A DNA stretch of 59,140 bases, from positions 1-59,140 of the forward strand of contig JABDGA010000005.1 in the NCBI GenBank assembly GCA_013286285.1, in the 5' to 3' direction. Each line of letters begins with the position of its first letter. Positions within the stretch are counted from its first letter, which is position 1. Positions 25,372 through 34,111 of the stretch are shown piece after piece. The DNA is from Alphaproteobacteria bacterium (GTDB taxonomy: Bacteria; Pseudomonadota; Alphaproteobacteria; Rickettsiales; JABCZZ01). Under the pieces are notes generated by a model. The model saw only the letters and a list, made by a program, of their open reading frames with translations, was not told the origin of the DNA and did no database searches. The translations under genes and the position numbers were made by a program.

Positions 25372-26256
25372 TTATCCTGACACCTGACACCTGACACCCG
25401 ACACCTCTTTTTCCACCCATTCCTCACAACATGCTTTTGCCAGCGCCCTTACCCGTGCAATATATGCGGCGCGCTCCGTTACTCCGATAACACCGCGCGC
25501 ATCCAGCAGGTTAAAGCGGTGTGAGGCTTTTATGCATTGGTCATAGGCGGGCAGGGGGATCTTGTGCCTGAGTAAGGCCTGGCATTCCTGTTCTGCGTCC
25601 TTGAACTGCCGTAACAATTGTTCCGTGTCGGCATGTTCAAGGTTATAGGCGGAGAATTCACGTTCGCTTTCAAGGAATACATCGCCGTAAGTCGTTTTTT
25701 CATTGAAGGCCAGATCATAGACGTTTTCCACGCCCTGAATATACATGGCCAGCCGTTCCAGCCCGTAGGTCAACTCGCCTGAAACCGGGTTGCATTCGAT
25801 GCCGCCGACCTGCTGGAAATACGTAAACTGCGTTACTTCCATGCCGTCGCACCATACCTCCCAGCCCAGTCCCCAGGCGCCCAGCGTAGGGCTTTCCCAG
25901 TCGTCTTCCACGAAGCGTATGTCGTGCAGCATCGGATCGATGCCCAACTCGCGCAGACTATCCAGATACAAATCCTGAAGGTTATCCGGTGACGGCTTGA
26001 GGATGACCTGAAACTGGTAATAATGCTGCAGGCGGTTAGGGTTTTCACCGTACCTGCCATCTTTCGGGCGGCGCGAAGGCTGGACATAGGCGCATTTCCA
26101 GGGTTTGTCTCCCAGTGCGCGCAGGGTTGTGGCCGGGTGGAATGTCCCTGCGCCTACCTCCATGTCGTAGGGTTGCAGGATGATGCACCCCTGCCGCGCC
26201 CAGAAATGCTGGAGCGTGAGAATGATATCCTGAAAATGCGCTGCCAGTTTAGCCAT
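25372..26256 (-). CDS. glyQ: Glycyl-tRNA synthetase alpha subunit
   Basis: A 294-residue catalytic alpha subunit that activates glycine. Conserved parts are [20 protein letters not shown] near the N-terminus, [37 protein letters not shown] and [20 protein letters not shown]. The end is odd: after CCEEWVEK the last residues [11 protein letters not shown] are translated GGTGTC heptamer repeats and not the usual C-terminus. The native tail therefore seems to have been replaced when the S23 cassette arrived. Because the very C-terminus is not catalytic, the enzyme probably still works. First gene of the operon. Confidence 0.96.
   Translation of the reverse strand: MAKLAAHFQDIILTLQHFWARQGCIILQPYDMEVGAGTFHPATTLRALGDKPWKCAYVQPSRRPKDGRYGENPNRLQHYYQFQVILKPSPDNLQDLYLDSLRELGIDPMLHDIRFVEDDWESPTLGAWGLGWEVWCDGMEVTQFTYFQQVGGIECNPVSGELTYGLERLAMYIQGVENVYDLAFNEKTTYGDVFLESEREFSAYNLEHADTEQLLRQFKDAEQECQALLRHKIPLPAYDQCIKASHRFNLLDARGVIGVTERAAYIARVRALAKACCEEWVEKEVSGVRCQVSG
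25376..25403 (+). repeat. Heptamer array at the glyQ/S23 junction
   Basis: CCTGACA three times, then CCCGACA, with exact 7-nt spacing on the plus strand. It forms the last codons of glyQ on the minus strand and ends 8 nt before the S23 start codon. Inverted partner of the array at 24979-25013. Confidence 0.85.
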
Positions 26257-26305
26257 GCCGCTATTTTAACGATTTTTATGCGGGAATCAATTGGTATATA
26301 TGCGT

Positions 26306-26334
26306 TTGCTTTTACTTATACCACTTGGTATAAT
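26306..26334 (+). promoter_or_regulatory. Sigma-70-type promoter of hpf
   Basis: TTGCTT at 26306-26311 and TATAAT at 26329-26334 are separated by 17 nt, a near-ideal housekeeping promoter. It lies about 108 nt upstream of the hpf start and faces away from glyQ. Confidence 0.7.
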
Positions 26335-26441
26335 GCATTCACAATTTGCATCTTTAAGAATTTAAGGTGCTGTTTTCTTTCCGCTTTCACTGCCTTTTCA
26401 GGTAGAAATTTAACAATAATAAAAGATTACAAGGACTGACT

Positions 26442-27020
26442 ATGAAAATCATTATTTCCGGCAAGCATATTGAAGTGGGCGCATCCCTTCAGGCTCACAT
26501 CGAGAAACGCCTTGAAGAGGTAGTGCATAAATATCTTGGCCGTGTGGTAAACCTTGATGTTGTCATTACCAAGGAAGCCCACCGTTTCAAGGCCGATATT
26601 AACGGCAATACCGGAACTTCCACCGGAGTGGTGATAAAAAGCAGCGGCGTATCCGAAGATGTATATGCCTGCTTTGACATCGCGGCGGAGCGGGTGGAAA
26701 AACAATTGCGCCGTTACAAGCGCCGTCTGACCAACCACCATAAGAACGTGGATATTGCCCCAGCGCTTACCCCTATCAAGGCAAAGAAATACGTGCTGGA
26801 AAGCCATGAGGAAGAATCTCATGACGACAGCCCGATCATCATCGCGGAAAAGCCGACTGATATTGAAACCCTGACGGTAAGCGCTGCCGTGATGAAAATG
26901 GATCTGGCGGATCTGCCTGCGCTCATGTTTTTCAACTCTGCCAATGGCCGCATCAACGTCGTCTATAAGCGTGCGGACGGAAATATCTCCTGGGTCGATC
27001 CCGAAGGCAAGGCTGCCTGA
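26442..27020 (+). CDS. hpf: Ribosome hibernation promoting factor, long form
   Basis: A 192-residue ribosome-associated factor. Residues 1-100 form the N-terminal HPF/RaiA domain (MKIIISGKHIEVGASLQAHI, with basic strands that bind the decoding site). After a linker, residues about 130-190 are the C-terminal dimerisation domain (ADLPALMFFNSANGRINVVYKRADGNISWVDPEG) that lets long HPF join two 30S subunits into 100S dimers. The start follows AAGGA. It is 11 nt upstream of hprK, so stationary-phase response and PTS-type control may be co-transcribed. Confidence 0.93.
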   Translation: MKIIISGKHIEVGASLQAHIEKRLEEVVHKYLGRVVNLDVVITKEAHRFKADINGNTGTSTGVVIKSSGVSEDVYACFDIAAERVEKQLRRYKRRLTNHHKNVDIAPALTPIKAKKYVLESHEEESHDDSPIIIAEKPTDIETLTVSAAVMKMDLADLPALMFFNSANGRINVVYKRADGNISWVDPEGKAA

Positions 27021-27031
27021 GGCAAGATAAC

Positions 27032-27514
27032 ATGGGAAGCGGGGGAATCGCAGAATCCGGTATTTTCCTCCATGCTTCCTGTGTTGTTATCGGTGCGCAT
27101 GGTGTATTGCTGATGGGGGAAACCGGCTCAGGTAAATCGGATGTAACCCTGCGCCTGTTGGATCGCGGCGCAAAGCTGGTGAGTGATGATCAGGTTATAG
27201 TGAACAAAAAAAATAATTCTATTATCGCCAGTGCGCCTGACGCTATTGCCGGACTGCTGGAAGTGCGGGGCTTGGGTATTTTTCGGAAGGAGAGGCAGGA
27301 TGCTGCTGTTTTGTCCCTGGCAGTGCAACTGACGGAAAAAGATAGGATAGAGCGTCTGCCTGAGCCTGAATTTTACGAATGCCTGGGCGTAAAAATTGCC
27401 CGGATATACCTGGCTCCATTTGAAGCCTCTGCCCCGGTGAAGATTGAAATGGCTGTCGCTGCTTTATATGGGGGAACAATGATGACGGGCGCTTTCGCGC
27501 AGTCTTGCGAATAA
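27032..27514 (+). CDS. hprK: Short HPr kinase/phosphorylase
   Basis: A 160-residue protein made only of the catalytic kinase domain. The Walker A motif MGETGSGKS is at 28-36, followed by LVSDDQV with the conserved acidic pair and the family signature LEVRGLGIFR near residue 77. It lacks the N-terminal domain of Firmicute HprK, as is usual in alphaproteobacteria, where it phosphorylates HPr of an incomplete, regulatory PTS. Members of that PTS (manX, ptsH, ptsI) commonly follow but are not in this window. Co-directional with hpf. Confidence 0.9.
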   Translation: MGSGGIAESGIFLHASCVVIGAHGVLLMGETGSGKSDVTLRLLDRGAKLVSDDQVIVNKKNNSIIASAPDAIAGLLEVRGLGIFRKERQDAAVLSLAVQLTEKDRIERLPEPEFYECLGVKIARIYLAPFEASAPVKIEMAVAALYGGTMMTGAFAQSCE

Positions 27515-27593
27515 AGTGCCTTTCATAATCGTACTAAACACATGGAATCTTTATAATCATCAGGTAATAATCAGGCAAAATAAGGGGAACATT

Positions 27594-27809
27594 ATGAAAA
27601 AACATATTATTAGCATGCTGCTGCTTGCCAGCCTTTCCGGGTGCTATGTGGTTCAGCCTGCGCCGCCCCCTCCACCACCAGTGGCTTATGCACCTGCTCC
27701 CGGCTATTATTATCCCCCGGGATATTACGCTCCTGCGCCTACGGTCTATGGGCCGCCTGTTTCGGTTGGCGTCGGCATCGGATGTTGCGGTTATTGGCAC
27801 CGCCATTAA
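27594..27809 (+). CDS. Small Pro/Tyr-rich lipoprotein
   Basis: Start taken at 27594 because AAGGGGA lies just upstream; the track start at 27516 has none. The 71-residue product begins MKKHIISMLLLASLSGCYVV, with the lipobox LSGC, so it should be a lipid-anchored outer or inner membrane protein. The mature part is very rich in Pro, Tyr, Ala and Gly (PPPPPPVAYAPAPGYYYPPG), typical of small surface or envelope lipoproteins of unknown role. The last residues are GIGCCGYWHRH. Confidence 0.7.
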   Translation: MKKHIISMLLLASLSGCYVVQPAPPPPPPVAYAPAPGYYYPPGYYAPAPTVYGPPVSVGVGIGCCGYWHRH

Positions 27810-27887
27810 CTTGAGGATCTGTCCTAAAACAGTACAGAAAATTCCGGTTATCACGTAGGCTTTTATTTTTTCATTCGTATAGAAAGG

Positions 27888-29084
27888 ATGAAGAAAAAAA
27901 CTGCCAGAAACAAAGTGCTTATCGCCACACTTCCGAAATCCAGGACGTGGTATTCCCACAGTTTTTTCTGGTGCTATAGCCAGCTGCTGAGGCGCAGCGA
28001 CGATTATTTAATGGGCAAATTCGTACCGGATCTTCTTGTTGCACTGCGTGATAAGGAAATCGGGCATAAATCTACCTATCATAGCGACCAGGGGTTGCAC
28101 GATATGTACATCTGCCATGCCATTTGCCCGGGGTTCCAGGAATCTGAAGATATCCGCCATCATGAATGGGAATCGCTCTATTTCCCGCTGCCTTATAACT
28201 GGGGGGAAACGTATATTCAGGAGGAGAAATCCTGGGACAGCCTGAATCCGGCAGGTAATGCGGACGCGAGGATCGTGTATCTCTACCGTAACCCGCTTGA
28301 TCACTTCGTTTCATACTATTCCCATATACAAAATCATGTGGTTGACAAACACCGTTATTACCTGCTGCCGGATGGTAAACGCCGTAAAATAAAAAATCTC
28401 CATGATTTTGTATTTGAATTTGGCGCGCTTGGCGCATTTATCAAGCATTATTATTCTTTCAGGCAGATGGCCGCCCTTTTCCCCGGGCAGGTCATGCTGA
28501 TGCCTTATGAACAACTGACAACCGATCCGCGAAATGCGTTTGAAGCGTTGCTTTCATTTATCGGAATGCCTATGGATAATCCTCTGAAACGCTACATGTT
28601 CAGTGAAGCGCTCACTATGTCTTCAAAGGAATCTATGGTACGGATTGAGGAAACGCTTGGCCGTTCCCTCATCGGCGATCAGATAAATAACGGCAGGCAT
28701 ATACGCGACGGCAGGATTGGAAAATGGAAAGAATATTTTTCCGATGGGGACGTTCGGAAAATTGAATCCATCTTCCGGATGTTTGACATGAGCCTGAATG
28801 AATTTACGCTGGGCAGTGATGTCCCTGGGTTGATTCCGGCGGCGATTATTGAAAAACAGCAGCACCAGATTGATTTTCTTCAAAGGCAATTGCAGCGGTT
28901 GGCCACTGAAAACAACGTTCTTCAGGAGAAGATTGAAATAAGGGGCATTAAAATATGGCAGTCCTTATGGCGCAGAAATATCTACCCGACCCTGCATGCC
29001 ATAGTCCGGCCAGCGAAAAAAGGCGTCAGGGAGTTGTGGGATTATAGCATCAACTTCCCTTCGGCAGCTTTATCGTCACAATAA
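27888..29084 (+). CDS. Sulfotransferase family protein
   Basis: A 398-residue protein with a PAPS-dependent sulfotransferase fold. The 5'-phosphosulfate-binding region is ATLPKSRTWYSH near residue 13 and the 3'-phosphate-binding region is VYLYRNPLDHFVSYYSHIQ. Downstream, RDGRIGKWKEYFSDGD corresponds to the late RxGxxGxWK-type PAPS motif. The C-terminal 80 residues contain a coiled coil (QQHQIDFLQRQLQRLATEN) that is extra to the fold. No PAPS-synthesis genes are near. It could decorate a polysaccharide, but a small-molecule substrate is also possible. The 3' end overlaps the convergent kinase gene by 35 nt. Confidence 0.8.
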   Translation: MKKKTARNKVLIATLPKSRTWYSHSFFWCYSQLLRRSDDYLMGKFVPDLLVALRDKEIGHKSTYHSDQGLHDMYICHAICPGFQESEDIRHHEWESLYFPLPYNWGETYIQEEKSWDSLNPAGNADARIVYLYRNPLDHFVSYYSHIQNHVVDKHRYYLLPDGKRRKIKNLHDFVFEFGALGAFIKHYYSFRQMAALFPGQVMLMPYEQLTTDPRNAFEALLSFIGMPMDNPLKRYMFSEALTMSSKESMVRIEETLGRSLIGDQINNGRHIRDGRIGKWKEYFSDGDVRKIESIFRMFDMSLNEFTLGSDVPGLIPAAIIEKQQHQIDFLQRQLQRLATENNVLQEKIEIRGIKIWQSLWRRNIYPTLHAIVRPAKKGVRELWDYSINFPSAALSSQ

Positions 29085-30414
29085 GTCCGGGCGTGTTATC
29101 TGTAAAACTTAATTCTCCCTTATGCAGCTTAACCGCCGCTCCGACAAGGCTCAGGCCCAGCCCGTTTCCGGGGGAGCTGCGGCTTTGTTCGAGGCGAAAG
29201 AATTTCTCGGTCACCCGATGGTAAAAGGCCGTGGGGATTCCAGCGCCGTTATCTGCCACCTGCAATAATATGAAGCCTTCCCCGTCTTTCAGGATTACCT
29301 TGATGGTGCCGGATTTGGGAGTGTATTTGATGGCATTGTCTATGATGTTTGCCGCCATCTGCGTGATCAGATGACGATCGCCCTTGATGCTGATACCATC
29401 AGCGATTTCCGAGATGAGCGTCTGTGATTTTTCTTCCGCCACCAGTAAATAAAGATCGACCAGATCTTTTATGGCTTCGGAAAGATTGAATTCGGTAAAA
29501 TGTTCTATACCGGCTCCGATTTCCGCCTGTGCGATTCGGAGAATGGAGTTAAAGGTGGCTACCAGAGAATCCACTTCCGAGAGGCATGCGCGTACTTTTT
29601 CTGCGACCTTCCGGTTGGATGAGTCGCTGTTTACATCCTCCAGCCGGTTGCGCAGGCGGTTGAGCGGTGTGCGTAAATCATGCGCTACATTATAGGAAAT
29701 ATCGCGTACACCGTCGATAAGTTCGCAGATGCGGTTGAGCGTCTGGTTAAGGTTTACTGCCAGGTGATCGAATTCGTCGCCTGTGCCGATGACATTCACG
29801 CGCGTGGTTAATGCGCCTGCCGCTACCTTGCGGAACGTCTGGTTGACCAGATCGATGCGCCGGTAAATCGTGTAGGAAAGCAGCATCCCGCCAGCCGCGG
29901 CCAGTGCAAACATAATGCCAAAGCAGATATAGAGCACTTCCACGATGATTTCATGCACGTGCTCGATATTCTCCATCTTCCGCCCGACGAGTAATATATA
30001 GCCGCCGGGAAGGGTGGAATTCATTGCGATAGCCTTGGGTGGCACCTGTACGCCGTTAGTGCCGCCTATCGGAAATTTAATCCAGCTGTCTATGCTGGTT
30101 TTTCCTCCCGGCCATCGCTCGACATTGCCTGCAAGCACCTGCCAGTTGCGATCGATGAACATCAGCACCAGTGTTTTGTCATCGTCTTTCGCAAGAATAT
30201 TTTTGATCGATGCAGCGGTTTCTTCCGGACCACTTACGGTGAATTTGCGTTTCAGGTCGGCTACCTGAATCTGGATGGAGTGTTTCAGGTCATCTTCCAT
30301 ATCGCTGATGATGGCGCTGTAGACGAATATCAGCAATGCAGTCACCGATGCGCCGAACGTCACCATATAGAGCAGGGTGAAGCGGAAAGCGGCGGATCGG
30401 AAGAGACGGAACAT
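29050..30414 (-). CDS. Two-component sensor histidine kinase
   Basis: A 454-residue membrane kinase with a first transmembrane helix (about 13-33), a periplasmic sensor of about 130 residues, a second helix (LYICFGIMFALAAAGGMLLSY), a HAMP linker, a dimerisation domain with phospho-acceptor His in NVAHDLRTPLNRL, and an HATPase domain (N-box NIIDNAIKYTP, G-box VADNGAGIP, NGLGLSLV). The signal is unknown. Its start overlaps the stop of the response regulator by one nucleotide, so the two form a matched pair with the regulator translated first. Confidence 0.93.
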   Translation of the reverse strand: MFRLFRSAAFRFTLLYMVTFGASVTALLIFVYSAIISDMEDDLKHSIQIQVADLKRKFTVSGPEETAASIKNILAKDDDKTLVLMFIDRNWQVLAGNVERWPGGKTSIDSWIKFPIGGTNGVQVPPKAIAMNSTLPGGYILLVGRKMENIEHVHEIIVEVLYICFGIMFALAAAGGMLLSYTIYRRIDLVNQTFRKVAAGALTTRVNVIGTGDEFDHLAVNLNQTLNRICELIDGVRDISYNVAHDLRTPLNRLRNRLEDVNSDSSNRKVAEKVRACLSEVDSLVATFNSILRIAQAEIGAGIEHFTEFNLSEAIKDLVDLYLLVAEEKSQTLISEIADGISIKGDRHLITQMAANIIDNAIKYTPKSGTIKVILKDGEGFILLQVADNGAGIPTAFYHRVTEKFFRLEQSRSSPGNGLGLSLVGAAVKLHKGELSFTDNTPGLIVTIKLPKGS

Positions 30415-31088
30415 CAGTTTTCACTCATACAGTAACCCACGCCACGGATGGTTTTTATAAGTGATTTTTCGAACCCCTTATCCACTTTCTGGCGCAGGCG
30501 GCTTACCTGTACGTCAATCACATTGGTCTGCGGATCGAAGTGGAAATCCCAGACGCTTTCCAGCAGCATGGTGCGTGTGACCACCTGGCCGACATGGCGC
30601 ATGAGATATTCCAGCAGCATGAACTCGCGGTTCTGCAGGGGAATTTCCCTGGCGGAGCGTGTGACCTTGCGGGTAAGGAAATTCATCACCAGATCGCCCA
30701 CCTGTAACGTGGATTGCTCATTGGGCGCACGCTGGCGGCGTACCAAAACCTCGACACGCGCCATAAGCTCGGAAAACGCAAAAGGTTTCACCAGGTAGTC
30801 ATCGCCGCCCGCCTTGAGGCCTTTTACCCGTTCGTCCACCTGATGCAGCGCGCTGAGAATAAGGATAGGCGTCGTATTGCCGGAGGCACGGAGCGTCTGG
30901 ATGATCGTAAGGCCGTCAAGCTTGGGAAGCATCCGGTCAACAATAAGGACTTCATACTCATTCTCAACGGCGTTGAATAACCCTGCGCTACCGTCAGCAA
31001 TGTGGTTAACCTGGTGTCCGGCCTCCAGCAGGCCTTTTACGATAAACGAGGCGGCATCGTGGTCGTCTTCAATAAGCAGTACGCGCAT
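30414..31088 (-). CDS. OmpR-family response regulator
   Basis: Start taken at 31088 (MRVLLIEDDHDAASF) because the receiver domain begins there; the ORF track adds 46 unrelated residues. The 224-residue protein has a receiver domain (acidic pocket EDD at 7-9, phospho-acceptor Asp51 in LIVDRMLP, Lys in YLVKPF) and a C-terminal winged-helix DNA-binding domain ending TIRGVGYCM. It is the partner of the kinase at 29050. A heptamer array lies 5 nt upstream of its start codon, where a ribosome binding site would be expected. Confidence 0.94.
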   Translation of the reverse strand: MRVLLIEDDHDAASFIVKGLLEAGHQVNHIADGSAGLFNAVENEYEVLIVDRMLPKLDGLTIIQTLRASGNTTPILILSALHQVDERVKGLKAGGDDYLVKPFAFSELMARVEVLVRRQRAPNEQSTLQVGDLVMNFLTRKVTRSAREIPLQNREFMLLEYLMRHVGQVVTRTMLLESVWDFHFDPQTNVIDVQVSRLRQKVDKGFEKSLIKTIRGVGYCMSEN

Positions 31089-31093
31089 AATAC

Positions 31094-31121
31094 AGTGATT
31101 AGTTGCCAGTAGTTGGTGAAC
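31094..31121 (-). repeat. Heptamer array upstream of the response regulator
   Basis: On the plus strand AGTGATT, AGTTGCC, AGTAGTT and GGTGAAC have a 7-nt period (ACT/ACC every 7 nt on the coding strand). It ends 5 nt before the start codon. More degenerate than the other arrays. Confidence 0.5.
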
Positions 31122-31170
31122 AGATATATAACTTTTTCTAGAGTAAACAAAGCTAAATGGAAAGCGTATC

Positions 31171-31896
31171 ATGAAAACAGCGATTGTAACCGGGGCGTCA
31201 CGAGGGATCGGGGCGGCAACGGCCAAACTCCTGGCGGGACAAGGCTATCAGGTGGCGGTGAATTACGGCAAAAGCCGTGAAGAAGCGGACAAGGTGGTGG
31301 CGGATATTGCCAGACACGGCGGCAAAGCCATAGCGGTACAGGCGGATATGGGCGTGGAGGATGATGTTCTCCGCCTGTTTGAGGTGGTGTCGAAAGAACT
31401 GGGGCCGGTGAAGGCGCTGGTCAATAATGCGGCCATCAATCCTTCCTGTCTGGTGGAAGAAACTGATTATGCCATGCTCGCAGCGGTCTTTTGCGTTAAC
31501 GTGTTAGGGGCTATTGTTGCCTGTCGCGAGGCGGTGAAAATCATGAAGGCAAACGGCGGCGGCGCTATCGTCAACGTTTCTTCGGAAGCGGCGCGTTTTG
31601 GCGGTAATAAGATGAGCCATTATGCGGCGTCTAAGGCGGCAATAAATACGTTCAGCATCGGGTTTGCCCGCGAGGCGGCAGCGCATAATATCCGGGTGAA
31701 TATCGTCAGCCCAGGCATTATTGATACGGACGCGCATGCGGGCGCAACTCCGGAAAGGCTTGCCGCTCTGAAATCTTCCCTGCCTACAGGGCGTATGGGA
31801 AAGCCGGAGGAAGTGGCGGAAACCATCGCCTGGTTGCTTTCCGGTGCGGCGTCCTATGTCTCCGGTTCTGTGGTGAGCGTGGCCGGAGCGCGTTAA
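31171..31896 (+). CDS. Short-chain dehydrogenase/reductase
   Basis: A 241-residue classical SDR. The NAD(P)-binding motif TGASRGIG lies at 7-14, NNAA near residue 87, the catalytic Ser in VNVSSEAARFG and the Tyr-x3-Lys pair in HYAASKAA. The C-terminal SPGIIDTD and VSGSVVSVAGAR fit the FabG-like group of oxidoreductases. The substrate is unknown; the basic residues after the glycine motif suggest NADPH. It is read divergently from the two-component system and ends in a 4-nt overlap with the convergent EamA gene. Confidence 0.9.
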   Translation: MKTAIVTGASRGIGAATAKLLAGQGYQVAVNYGKSREEADKVVADIARHGGKAIAVQADMGVEDDVLRLFEVVSKELGPVKALVNNAAINPSCLVEETDYAMLAAVFCVNVLGAIVACREAVKIMKANGGGAIVNVSSEAARFGGNKMSHYAASKAAINTFSIGFAREAAAHNIRVNIVSPGIIDTDAHAGATPERLAALKSSLPTGRMGKPEEVAETIAWLLSGAASYVSGSVVSVAGAR

Positions 31897-32783
31897 GGCG
31901 CTATTTCGGGGGTGGTTTGGGCCATATCCGTAAACCATGTGCTGCCGATAGAAGACAAAATAATAAGGGCAATGGCAAAACACTGAAGGAAGGTTAAATG
32001 TTCATTCAGGAATAGGGCTCCCGATAACGTTGCGATAGCTGGCTCAAGGCTCATTAATATACTGAAGGTGTGGGCAGGGAGGTTGCCTAATGCGATCATT
32101 TCCAGTGAACAGGGAATAGAACTGGCTAATACGGCAACCAGGAACACAAGCGGTAAAATGGCAGGCGCAAAAATGGCGCTGCCCGCCTGGATGACTCCAA
32201 TAGGAAAGGTAACCATGCTGCCTACGCACATGCCAAGCGTGACTGCAGTGCCGCTATGCACCGCTTTGCTGGTCTTTTTGCCGAATACAATGTAAAGCGC
32301 CCAGCACAGGGCGGCGCAAAAAGCATACAGAATGCCAAGCGGATCAAGTCGTTCGTTAAAACTGGTGATGGGAAGCAACAGCAAAATACCGGGTACTGCG
32401 GTTATCACCCAGATAAAATCCCTTGGACGTTTTGATGCGAGTAATGCGATAGCCAGCGGGCCGGTGAATTCCAGCGCAACCGCGATGCCAAGCGGGATAC
32501 GCGCTATGGCAAGATAAAACAGCAGGTTCATGCAGCCGAGCGATATACCGTAGAAAATGATCGACTTCCATTCCTTGCGTGCAGGCCAGTTGCGCCAGGG
32601 GCGCCAGGTTATGAATAATATAATGAATGCGAATAAAAGCCTGAACGAGGTAATGCCTTGTGGACTAAGACTTTGGAAAAGATGTTTAGCAAGCGCCGCA
32701 CCCGCCTGAACAGATACCATGGCGGCGATGATTGCAAGTACGGCCTGCACGCGGGTATTGGAAAGGATTTTAGACATATGCAT
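31893..32783 (-). CDS. EamA/DMT-family metabolite exporter
   Basis: Start taken at 32783, where the ATG shares one base with the xthA stop (TGATG); the first 38 residues of the track ORF are shadow of xthA. The 296-residue product has ten hydrophobic segments arranged as two EamA repeats, typical of RhtA-like exporters of amino acids or other small metabolites. Motifs such as SPQGITSFRLLFA and LEPAIATLSGALFLNE are characteristic of this branch. Translation is probably coupled to xthA. The substrate cannot be told. Confidence 0.88.
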   Translation of the reverse strand: MHMSKILSNTRVQAVLAIIAAMVSVQAGAALAKHLFQSLSPQGITSFRLLFAFIILFITWRPWRNWPARKEWKSIIFYGISLGCMNLLFYLAIARIPLGIAVALEFTGPLAIALLASKRPRDFIWVITAVPGILLLLPITSFNERLDPLGILYAFCAALCWALYIVFGKKTSKAVHSGTAVTLGMCVGSMVTFPIGVIQAGSAIFAPAILPLVFLVAVLASSIPCSLEMIALGNLPAHTFSILMSLEPAIATLSGALFLNEHLTFLQCFAIALIILSSIGSTWFTDMAQTTPEIAP

Positions 32784-33574
32784 CAGATATGCAACTCCGT
32801 CACTACCGGCACATGGTCGGAGGGGCTGGCGAAGTTGCGCGCCTCGCGCATGATGAGAGAGGATTTTAGGCTGGGCAGCAGGTTGGGGGTAATCCATATA
32901 TGATCTAGCCTTCTTCCGCGGTTGGATTTTTCCCAGTCCCGGTTACGGTAGCTCCACCAGCTATAGAGTTTTTCCGAATGGGGAACGAAATGCCGGGAAG
33001 TATCTATCCAGCCCAGCGTGCGGCGGAACTTTTCCATGGCTTCGGTTTCCACGGGAGTATGGCTCACTACGGTCAGTAATTGCTTATGCGACCAGACATC
33101 ATGCTCCAGCGGCGCGATATTCAAATCCCCCAGCATGATGACGGGCTGGCCTTTCTTGCGTATACCCTCTGCCCATGCAGTCATCGCAGCGCAGAAACGC
33201 AATTTCTGATCGAATTTTTCATTGAGCGTGCGATCAGGAATATCGCCGCCGGCGGGAACATAGAAGTTATGGATCTCAACGCCGTTCTTCAATTTTGCGC
33301 GGATATGCCGTTTGTGATCGATGCCAAGCAGATCCATGCTGTCCACATCGTAAAGCGGCATACGCGATAAAATCGCCACCCCGTTATAGCTTTTTTGCCC
33401 GTTGAAATAAATATGTTCAAAGCCCAGCTTGCGGACATCTTGTTCTGGAAAAAGATGGTTTTCCACCTTGGTTTCCTGTAAGCACAATATATCAGGATTT
33501 GCCTGTTTCACTACCTGTTCAATCTCGTCCAGGCGGATGCGGATAGAATTTATGTTATAGGTGGCAATGATCAT
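32783..33574 (-). CDS. xthA: Exodeoxyribonuclease III
   Basis: A 263-residue AP endonuclease/3'-exonuclease for base-excision repair. Family landmarks: IATYNINSIRIRLD at the start, ILCLQETKVE with the metal-binding Glu, YFNGQKSYNGVAILSR, VMLGDLNIAPLEHDVW, WSYRNRDWEKSNRGRRLDHIW and the final SPSDHVPV with catalytic Asp-His. The length matches. Its stop overlaps the EamA start. Confidence 0.95.
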   Translation of the reverse strand: MIIATYNINSIRIRLDEIEQVVKQANPDILCLQETKVENHLFPEQDVRKLGFEHIYFNGQKSYNGVAILSRMPLYDVDSMDLLGIDHKRHIRAKLKNGVEIHNFYVPAGGDIPDRTLNEKFDQKLRFCAAMTAWAEGIRKKGQPVIMLGDLNIAPLEHDVWSHKQLLTVVSHTPVETEAMEKFRRTLGWIDTSRHFVPHSEKLYSWWSYRNRDWEKSNRGRRLDHIWITPNLLPSLKSSLIMREARNFASPSDHVPVVTELHI

Positions 33575-33678
33575 AGAAATTTAGGTAAGAATAGTACGTT
33601 GCATTGGACTATGGATATTATAAAAACAGAGAATGGGCAATGCCATTGCTGTTCTGTGAAGTATTTTACTATATAGAG

Positions 33679-33704
33679 TATCAGCTCCCCTGCCGGAGCT
33701 GATA
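33679..33704. terminator. 10-bp stem-loop downstream of the coiled-coil gene
   Basis: TATCAGCTCC and GGAGCTGATA are perfect complements with a 6-nt loop, 17 nt after the stop of the minus-strand gene at 33721. There is no long T-run afterwards on the minus strand. It is likely a transcription end or mRNA-stabilising hairpin. A second weaker hairpin (GGCAATG-CCATTGC) follows at 33639-33652. Confidence 0.5.
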
Positions 33705-33720
33705 GGCTACACTAAGAGAT

Positions 33721-34062
33721 TTAACACCGAATCAGCTTTTTACAAAGCCATCTAAACCAGCATGTCTTGTTTTTTAAAGCCGATGCTGCTTTCTTCAGTG
33801 CTGCGTTTACGGTATTTAGCTCTGTTTTAATTACACTTCTCTCAGCTTTTTGCGCTTTGGTTAATTTTGCTTGAAGTCTTTCTTTCCTCCGCCGAAGCGG
33901 AGTTAACGCACTCCCCATTTGAGCGGCATTTGCAAGTAAATACCCCTCCAATGTCGCTCCTTCGGGTGGATTTTCTTTAATTGCTGCTCGTTCAGCTATC
34001 AGGCGTTCGAGCATGGCAATTTCTTGCTCTAAAGGTGTCAGTTTTGATGGCGTTTCTTCCAT
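33721..34062 (-). CDS. Coiled-coil protein of unknown function
   Basis: Start taken at 34062 (MEETPSKLTPLEQE) because AAAGGA lies about 10 nt upstream; the track start is 16 codons earlier. The 113-residue product is almost all helical and charged: LEQEIAMLERLIAERAA, then RRRKERLQAKLTKAQKAERS, ending in a basic, Trp/Cys-containing tail (CWFRWLCKKLIRC). No signal peptide or family is recognisable. It stands alone between xthA and the divergent tmk. Confidence 0.55.
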   Translation of the reverse strand: MEETPSKLTPLEQEIAMLERLIAERAAIKENPPEGATLEGYLLANAAQMGSALTPLRRRKERLQAKLTKAQKAERSVIKTELNTVNAALKKAASALKNKTCWFRWLCKKLIRC

Positions 34063-34111
34063 CCTCTGTGAATCCTTTCTTTTATCTATAAGTACTGCAT
34101 TCGCAGCCAAA

